Below are positions 57,868-64,000 of a stretch of DNA of 64,000 nucleotides, piece after piece. Both the position numbers and the translations under genes were made by a program. The DNA comes from Branchiostoma belcheri. Taxonomy: Eukaryota; Chordata; Leptocardii; Amphioxiformes; Branchiostomatidae. Below the pieces are notes generated by a model. It was not told the DNA's origin. It ran no database searches and saw nothing but the letters and a program-made list of their open reading frames with translations. The stretch is from NCBI RefSeq assembly GCF_001625305.1, contig NW_017803835.1, forward strand, positions 97,898 to 161,897, in the 5' to 3' direction. The number at the start of each line of letters is the position of its first letter. Within the stretch, counting starts at the first letter, position 1.

Positions 57868-59630
57868 CTTGGTTCTCCTTGTTTATCAACTTGACCCAGA
57901 GGCTTCTGGGATAGCACCTGGCCGTTCGCGCCAAAAAAGAAATATACGAAACTTTTTTAAAAGTCAAAAGAAGTTTGTCGTGTTTTGCTCCCTTAAATTA
58001 GCATCGAAAATACTGTTCTACCCGTTTCTAAACAGTTTTGTAAGCTTCTTTAACTTATAAAATGAAAATTTATACTGATCTGGGGTGCCACGCCTACTTT
58101 TCAAGGTCAAAGACGTGAAAAGTTTGAACCAAGAATAGCCAAAATATCATGTTTCTTTTTATCGTGCTAAAAAATCGTTTTAGATTTAGTTGTTTTTTTC
58201 CAGACACTATTAAAAGTAACACAAGCAAAGAAAAAAAGCGAATTGAAAATCACAAATCTACCCCCCTACTGTCCTGATGGACTCGTCCATTAAGGTTGCC
58301 GCACTAAAGGTCATCTAGCTGTGGGGACGGCGGTGTGTTCTTGTAGCGGAGGGGGCTGGGCCGTGGCCTGGGTTAAAGTTTTGTACTTTTTGTCAGGTAA
58401 TGCAATTGAAGGACATTTTATCATTTTCATGATTCACAATCAAGGATGACTCCTTTGGCCAATGGTTTATAATACAGCCTCTTCACTGAGTAGAGTAGAG
58501 TAGAGTAGATCTTTCGTCTCGGTAGGATCTGCTGTAGGATTAGCCGTGGCGACTATTGATTCGGGCTTACATTGCATTACCCTCAGCAATATTGCTGAGG
58601 GTAATGCAATGTAAGCCCGAATCAATAGTCGCCACGGCTACTGTAGGATCTGCTTGGAGATTACTGTAGTATTCATTCTCTATATTGCTAATTTTCACAT
58701 GTTACGTTAACTTATGTACAGAAAAATTCTTATTCCTTATGAAACTGGACAAGCCTTATATCATTAGCTCTAGTTATATGCTCATATAACTAAGTTATCA
58801 ACAATTGTCTTAAGAAGTGAGAAGTTAAACATGCACATAGTAGCTAACATTACTAATGTTATGTAACTATATAGTTTAAACTTTTGATGAGACATTGCTG
58901 TAATTTTGTTAGTTCCGCTTTATTCAGGACCTGAACTTGGCCTGTAAGAGCATAAGGTACAATAATGTTAAAGGTCTTTCATACATTCCTTTCATTCATA
59001 ATTGTATAATATATAAATGGTTTATTTGCAAATTGACATAAAACTAAAACAACAATGCAGCCTAATAATACAAAGTATTGTACAAGAAGCTGAATTGCCT
59101 AGTTTTAGGGAACACACAAAATATCAGTAATATTTACAAACTTAACCAAACTAACCAACAACAATATATACAATTGGTAGTTGGGTGATTACACGGTAGA
59201 CTAAGCACTGTTTAAGAGTTTTGACAGGTATGGAATGTAACATGTGGTAATGTTTAAGCAGCTTACTTAACATAAAGAATAACACGCATGCGTAGCGTCA
59301 GACGACAAGAAGAGACGAGCCAGACAGAAGGTCTGAGTTCGTGACTAGAGAATAAACCAAGCCGATTCAAGTATTCCAGCTTGGAGTCACGTTATTGGAT
59401 TACTACCAAGAGGTAGGGGCACGACAACAGAGTCTAAGAGAGAAGACAAAAGTCGTCGCATGGAATAGCACTGTTCCTATACCTTTCAGATCTTACAGAT
59501 GGTACTAGTAGGCTGAGCCGGAACCCCCCTTTATAACTAATATGTTCCATATTGTACTACCCAGGTGTCATCCCAAGACATACCTGACACACCTGTGAAC
59601 CCACCTGACCAGGTGTACCAGACCACAGAC
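57868..59630. other. Divergent intergenic region between the MYND and CYP4 genes
   Basis: No coding exon. It must hold the promoters of both genes; no TATA box or named site can be supported. It contains the perfect palindrome 58541-58640, and at 59280-59460 a stretch with AATAAACC and a GGCACGACAACA end that faintly resembles an LTR end. An acceptor-like CTACCCAG at 59557-59564 just upstream of the CYP4 start suggests a 5' UTR intron. Confidence 0.45.
58541..58640. repeat. Perfect 100-bp palindrome, probable foldback MITE
   Basis: Fifty bases starting TAGCCGTGGCGACTATTGAT are followed with no spacer by their exact complement, centre CAAT|ATTG at 58590/58591. CTGTAGGAT directly flanks both sides and looks like a 9-bp target duplication. 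The TAGCC terminus is shared with the other foldback MITEs here. Confidence 0.85.
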
Positions 59631-61067
59631 ATGGCTACCTGGGCCTGGGTGTTTCTCCCTGTGGCCCTCCTCGTGTCTGTGAAGCTGGTGAAATTTGTGA
59701 TTTCTCAGATCAGCCAGAGACGCACGACCAGACAGTTTGTGTCACCCCCGAGTCACTGGCTGTACGGACACCTGAAACAGGTAGGACTTGTAACAAGCAT
59801 CTGTCGTTTTGTTTTATCAGTGTGCAACATTCTATCCAGGTTTGGTTGGGCTAAAAAAGATTATACATTAGTACAAGCTAGAATTGTAACATTTGCAAAG
59901 CAAATGCATGATGTTAACCTTCACATGGTCTAGCCCAACAAACTACTACAAATGTACAATCTACAGCACCAGTTAGGATGTGGACAGCTGTCTCAGGTCC
60001 AGGTCATTGACTTAATGTGTTTGGAGAAGAAGAGGCAGAAGAAACTGAGCAAAAGCATCTTTTCTAATCCTTTTCCAATGTGGTTTCCTTGTGGTTATGG
60101 CCAGATGGCCAGCTTATAGAAGTGGTCGCTTGCAAGTTTGACTCAGTATCGTTGTATGGTCCTATACCAGCTCTTGCCAGATGAGAGTGGTTGGCCTGTA
60201 CTGAAACAGATGATGGCAGACTTCAGTAACTATGTCCTGCAGCTGTGGTCATGGTCAGATGGCCGGCTTATAGAAGTGGTCACTTGGGCAAGTTTTGAAG
60301 TGGTTTCTTTGAAGTGTGACGTCAACAATGGGTCAAAGGTATCTAGTAGACGATGTCAGCCCCTGTCACAGTTGAGTGAAGGGACTGATGCAAAAACCCA
60401 GTGTTGACGTCACTTCAAAGAAGCCACATGACAAGCTTCACTGGGTCAGTCTACTGAGGAAGACCAGTTTTATAACTACTGTATATCGTTGTATGTTCAC
60501 AGCTCCTGCCAGATGAGAGTGGTTGGCCTGTACTAAAACAGATGATGAGTGACTTCAGTAACTATGTCCTGCAGCTGTGGGTGGGACCATTCCTCCCTCT
60601 CTACATCCTCATCCACCCCGATACATGCAGGTCCATCCTCAGTACACACGGTAGGTGGTATGGATCAATCAACTAACCAATCAATCAATGAATTGATTTA
60701 TTGATATAGAAAATCGATTGGTAAATTAATTGGTGTGTGTCGGACCGTTTCTCCCCCTCTACATCCTCATCCACCCCGATACATGCAGGTCCATCCTCAG
60801 TACACACGGTAGGTAGGAAGAAACCACTAAACTTATCTGTTGAATACTCTGTCCTCTGTCATGCCTGACAGGAACTTGTGGAGACAGTACATGGTGTCAC
60901 CTGAAGGATGAACTGAACTGAACTGAACTGTTGAATACTAAGAATAAATTGGAGATAAGGTTTAAATAGTCTTTTCTTTATAATGACTTGTACCAACACA
61001 GATGAACTTTCATACGCAGGATAGGTGTCATTGATTGATCAGTTGATATTGATTTAGTGATAGATAA

Positions 61068-61112
<45 letters not shown>

Positions 61113-63913
61113 CTGACTGTTGAATGAATTGATTGTGTAGTTTGTTTGTTTGTTTGTTTGTTTTTATTAGATCTCCATTAGTGTTCAACTGACCACTATT
61201 CTTCCTGGAGTCCACATAAAATTCAAAATTATAACAACAGAAATGTACAGAATTCAACTCAATATTAACATAAATTGAATAATTTAAAATAATCAACATA
61301 ATTAAGTAACATAAACTGAGTTCGAATCAGAGTGATCACTGACATTATAAAAGTAACATAAGGTAACTTAAGTTCGAATCAAATTAACAATCAGTTAATG
61401 TAGTCAACTATGAAACAAATTAACAACAAAATCTCTTGATTAAACAAAATGATAATGCAACTCAAGCCAGAGAGGGAGAGGTCGGAGGTCAGAATAAATT
61501 ATAGTGGTAACTCAAAATACAGTGAACTGAGGTGGTAACTCAAAATACAGTAAACTACTGGCTGGCTGGCTGGCCGGATATTAAGTGCACTACATACCGG
61601 TAGTACTTAATTGCAATACAATTAAGGAAAGAAACTTTATGAAATTGAGATGTGAACCATGACGTTACTTCTTTTCTACATCTCCTCCCACAGAGCCCAA
61701 GGACGAGCTCTTCTATGGCTTTTTAAAACCAATGATCGGTGAGTGATACATTTCATTACACCATAGACAATGTAAGTGTGTTATAGGGTGATCAGCTATA
61801 GAATTTTATAGCATTCATGTGGATATATTTCAGCTAGAATTCAATACGACTTTCCTCGTTTGCAAACTTCATCTGATAAAAATGCTTAATAGAACTGAAA
61901 ACTCACTGACATCTAAATTGTACTTACATATCGTCTTATAATAATAATTGTATATATTAGCCATGTTTCTGTACTGATTGCCCCTCATCAGGTGATGGTT
62001 TGCTGCTGAGCCATGGCAGTAAGTGGCACCGGAACCGGCGACTTCTGACTCCTGCCTTCCACTTCGAAATCCTGAAGCCCTACGTCACTCTGTTCTCTGA
62101 GTCTACTAACGTGCTGATTGTAAGTCTTCTGTATCTGTAAAGCCAGTATAACCGCCCCTTGACGTAACACACCAGCTTCTGTATCTGTATAGCCAGTATA
62201 ACCGCCCCTTGACGTAACACACCAGCTTCTGTATCTGTATAGCCGGTATAACCGCCCTTCGGTGTAACACACCAGCTTCTGTATCTGTATAGCCAGTATA
62301 ACCGCCCCTTGACGTAACACACCAGCTTCTGTATCTGTATAGCCGGTATAACCGCCCTTCGGTGTAACACACCAGCTTCTGTATCTGTATAGCCGGTATA
62401 ACCGCCCTTCGGTGTAACACACCAGCTTCTGTATCTGTATAGCCGGTACAACCACCCTTTGGCGTAACACACCAGCTTCTGTATGTGTATAGCCGGCGTA
62501 ACGGCCCTTTGACGTATTATTATAAACACACCAGCTTTTTTCCTCTTTTTCCTCAGGACAAGTGGACTAGTCTCGGCCCCGGGTGTACCGTGGAGATGTT
62601 TGACCACCTCAGCCTGATGACGCTGGACAGCATCCTCAAGTGCAGCCTTAGTTACCATAGCAACTGCCAGACAGCCAATGAGCCGAGCCCTTACATCCGG
62701 GCCGTGTACGACATCTCGCGTCTGTTCGTGGAGCGCGTCCGCTTCGTGCCGTTTCACAGCGACATCATCTACTCTCTCAGCCCCAGTGGCCGCAGGTCTG
62801 TGTAATGAACATTGAAAAAATGCCATTGGTACTCCCTGTACATGAGCAACACTATTGAATCAGTGTATTTGGCTGAGGATGGTGTTCAGCACCAAGGACA
62901 GGCCTGTTTGTATGTAATTAGATCTTCAGTGATCAGAGACAGTTTTTTTACACATATATGTGCATACATGTGTTTAACACTTCAAGACAGATTCCCTAAC
63001 TCACTGTACATAAGCAGAACTAGAATCAGTGTGTTTGTATGAGGATGGTGTTCAGCACCAAGGACAGGCTTGTTTGTATGTAATTAGATTTTGAGTGATC
63101 AGAAACAGTTTTTTTCACGCATATATATGTGCATACATGTGTTTAACACTTAAACACAGGTTTCCTAACTCACTGTACATGAGCAGTACTAGAATTAGTA
63201 TATTTGGATGAGGATGGTGTTCAGCACCAAGGACAGGGCTGTTTGTATGAGCTTGATGTTTAGCATCAGAGACATTTCTCAAGGTTACAAATCTCCATTC
63301 TTTTTCTTCTCCAGGTTTTATAAAGCCTGCGATGTGGTTCACAACTTCTCTGAGAACGTCATCAGAGAGAGGAAAGCGCAACTCGCGGAGGCCAAGGAGT
63401 CTGACCTGCCAAGGAGACGAAAGGGAAAGTGTCTCGACTTCTTGGACATACTTCTTGAAGCCAGGGTAAGTCAGCCTCTACCAGGCTTCGGGAGGTGGTT
63501 GGAAAGAGTAGAAATTTGTAGCCTCTACCAGGCTTTGGGAAGCGGCTGGAAAGAGTAGAAATTGGTAGCCTCTACCAGGCTTCAGGAGGTGGCTGGAAAG
63601 AGTAGAAAATGGCCAAATATAGAGATAACATGCCGGGGGAGTTGGTCCGCTAGGTAATCTCTGCATTTATCTAGTTTGAATTGCCCGTCCTGTACCTGAA
63701 TATCAATGTTCTTATATTGCAGGACGAGGATGGTACAGGCCTGACGGACGCGGAGATCCGAGACGAGGTGGACACGTTCCTGTTCGAGGGTCACGACACG
63801 ACGGCCAGCGGGATCTCCTGGACCCTGTACCACCTGGCCAAACACCTGCAGTACCAGGACAGGTGCAGGAGGGAGGTGGGGGCGCTGCTGCACGGACGCA
63901 CAACCATGACCTG
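59631..63913 (+). CDS. CYP4: Cytochrome P450 family 4, 3' partial
   Basis: CYP4 enzymes are ER-anchored monooxygenases, many of them fatty-acid omega-hydroxylases. Coding exons 59631-59780, 60503-60650, 61694-61738, 61992-62119, 62557-62795, 63315-63465 and 63723-63913 are in phase (about 350 residues). Visible: N-terminal membrane anchor ([20 protein letters not shown]), [19 protein letters not shown] with the helix C Wxxx[26 protein letters not shown] and the I-helix signature [13 protein letters not shown] typical of CYP4. The K-helix ExxR and the haem Cys lie past the window end. Start chosen at the ATG that begins the hydrophobic anchor. Subfamily not assigned. Confidence 0.92.
60171..60248 (+). 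pseudogene. Decoy copy of the CYP4 exon 2 5' end
   Basis: Acceptor CTATACCAG and codons for [20 protein letters not shown] and YVLQLW, matching 60503-60580 almost exactly, then different sequence with an open frame to 60405. It lies 330 bp before the genuine exon. Confidence 0.85.
60296..60480. mobile_element. Truncated foldback element, family B, in CYP4 intron 1
   Basis: GGTTTCTTTGAAGTGTGACG faces CACTTCAAAGAAGCCACATG; the plus arm ends at CTGAGGAAGACCAG, so the hammerhead-like unit is cut in stem II. Inserted between the decoy and the real exon 2. Confidence 0.58.
60740..60808 (+). pseudogene. Decoy copy of the CYP4 exon 2 3' end with donor
   Basis: Repeats the codons of [20 protein letters not shown] plus TH and the GTAGGT donor, 158 bp after the genuine exon 2 end. 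With 60171-60248, both halves of exon 2 have a copy in the adjoining introns. Confidence 0.85.
61020..61170. repeat. GATT and GTTT simple repeats
   Basis: About nine TTGATTGA-type units then five GTTT units in CYP4 intron 2. The rest of this 1-kb intron (61170-61690) is AT-rich with no feature. Confidence 0.8.
62125..62515 (+). repeat. 50-bp minisatellite in CYP4 intron 4
   Basis: Exact 50-bp period, about 7.5 units from five bases after the exon 4 donor. Unit CAGCTTCTGTATCTGTATAG then CC(A/G)GTATAACCGCCC. Two unit types (CCTTGACG and CTTCGGTG) alternate in part. Open frames of 104-248 codons on the minus strand come from the repeat period and are not genes. Confidence 0.92.
63473..63605 (+). 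repeat. Three tandem left ends of a TAGCCTCTACCAGG MITE
   Basis: TAGCCTCTACCAGGCTT(C/T)GGG..GGAAAGAGTAGAAATT occurs three times (about 63473, 63520, 63567), unit about 47 bp, only the last continuing into MITE body. Located eight bases after the CYP4 exon 6 donor. Confidence 0.78.
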
Positions 63914-63961
63914 GTGAGAAGGTTCAGTTTCATGAAACACAATGACTTAGATCACAAATTT

Positions 63962-64000
63962 ACAGTTACTCAAGCAACTGGACTTGATTTTGGAAATGGT
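63962..64000 (-). repeat. Start of a family E foldback unit cut by the window end
   Basis: 'cagttactcaagcaactgga' and 'cttgattttggaaatggt' match 21909-21946, which leads into the family E hammerhead-like motif. The motif itself, if present, is beyond the window. Confidence 0.5.

Noticed and set aside
59280..59460. Solo LTR upstream of CYP4
   Set aside because: An AATAAA and a GGGGCACGACAACA-like end are suggestive, but no matching 5' TG end or target duplication was found.
62080..62826. Minus-strand open frame of 248 codons with [19 protein letters not shown] repeats
   Set aside because: It is the 50-bp minisatellite read in successive frames plus the antisense of CYP4 exon 5; 50 is not a multiple of three, so the same unit appears in three frames.

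Overview
The window is intron-rich animal genomic DNA, most likely from a lancelet (amphioxus, Branchiostoma). Three things point there: a single invertebrate-type TIAM/Still life gene spread over about 47 kb, many short foldback elements, and long near-duplicate segments meeting at 20-N gaps, as expected when two very divergent haplotypes are assembled end to end. The species is inferred, not proven.

Layout. (1) 812-47658, plus strand: a TIAM/SIF-type Rac guanine-nucleotide exchange factor. Using one copy of each exon I can chain 36 exons in phase to a stop codon (1788 visible residues): EVH1/WH1, a long Ser-rich linker, PHn, coiled coil/extension, Ras-binding domain, PDZ, DH, PH and a basic tail. 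The 5' end lies upstream of the window. (2) 51996-57867, minus strand: a 7-exon, 689-residue protein with a Cys-rich N-terminus, a helical middle, a Lys/Ser/Thr-rich low-complexity stretch and a C-terminal MYND zinc finger; function unknown. (3) 59631-63913 and beyond, plus strand: the first seven coding exons of a CYP4-family cytochrome P450, cut by the window end before the haem-binding exon. Genes 2 and 3 are divergent.

Assembly structure. Three segments occur twice: about 20-4603 and 6552-11423, 14152-21234 and 21349-27322, 29297-33193 and 33214-39291. Each pair surrounds a 20-N gap, and each left copy stops at the gap at the point where the right copy passes into unique sequence. This is the pattern of overlapping contig ends from two haplotypes that were not merged. 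Differences between copies therefore read as heterozygous insertions.

Most interesting signals. (a) Several unrelated-looking foldback repeats share a hammerhead ribozyme core: CTGANGA, a hairpin, GAA, a palindromic ANNT tetranucleotide, then C or T, with flanks that pair as stem I. At least five sequence families are present, with N7 seen as T, G, A and C, and some copies are present in only one haplotype. Hammerheads of this kind are known from Penelope-like retroelements; no reverse transcriptase is visible here. (b) Exon-intron junctions of all three genes are repeatedly copied into the neighbouring intron, giving decoy acceptors and donors with partial exons, at least one of them in only one haplotype. 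(c) A 2.1-kb terminal-inverted-repeat element, a small GGGGGCC-ended MITE family and a perfect 100-bp palindrome complete a very active mobile landscape.
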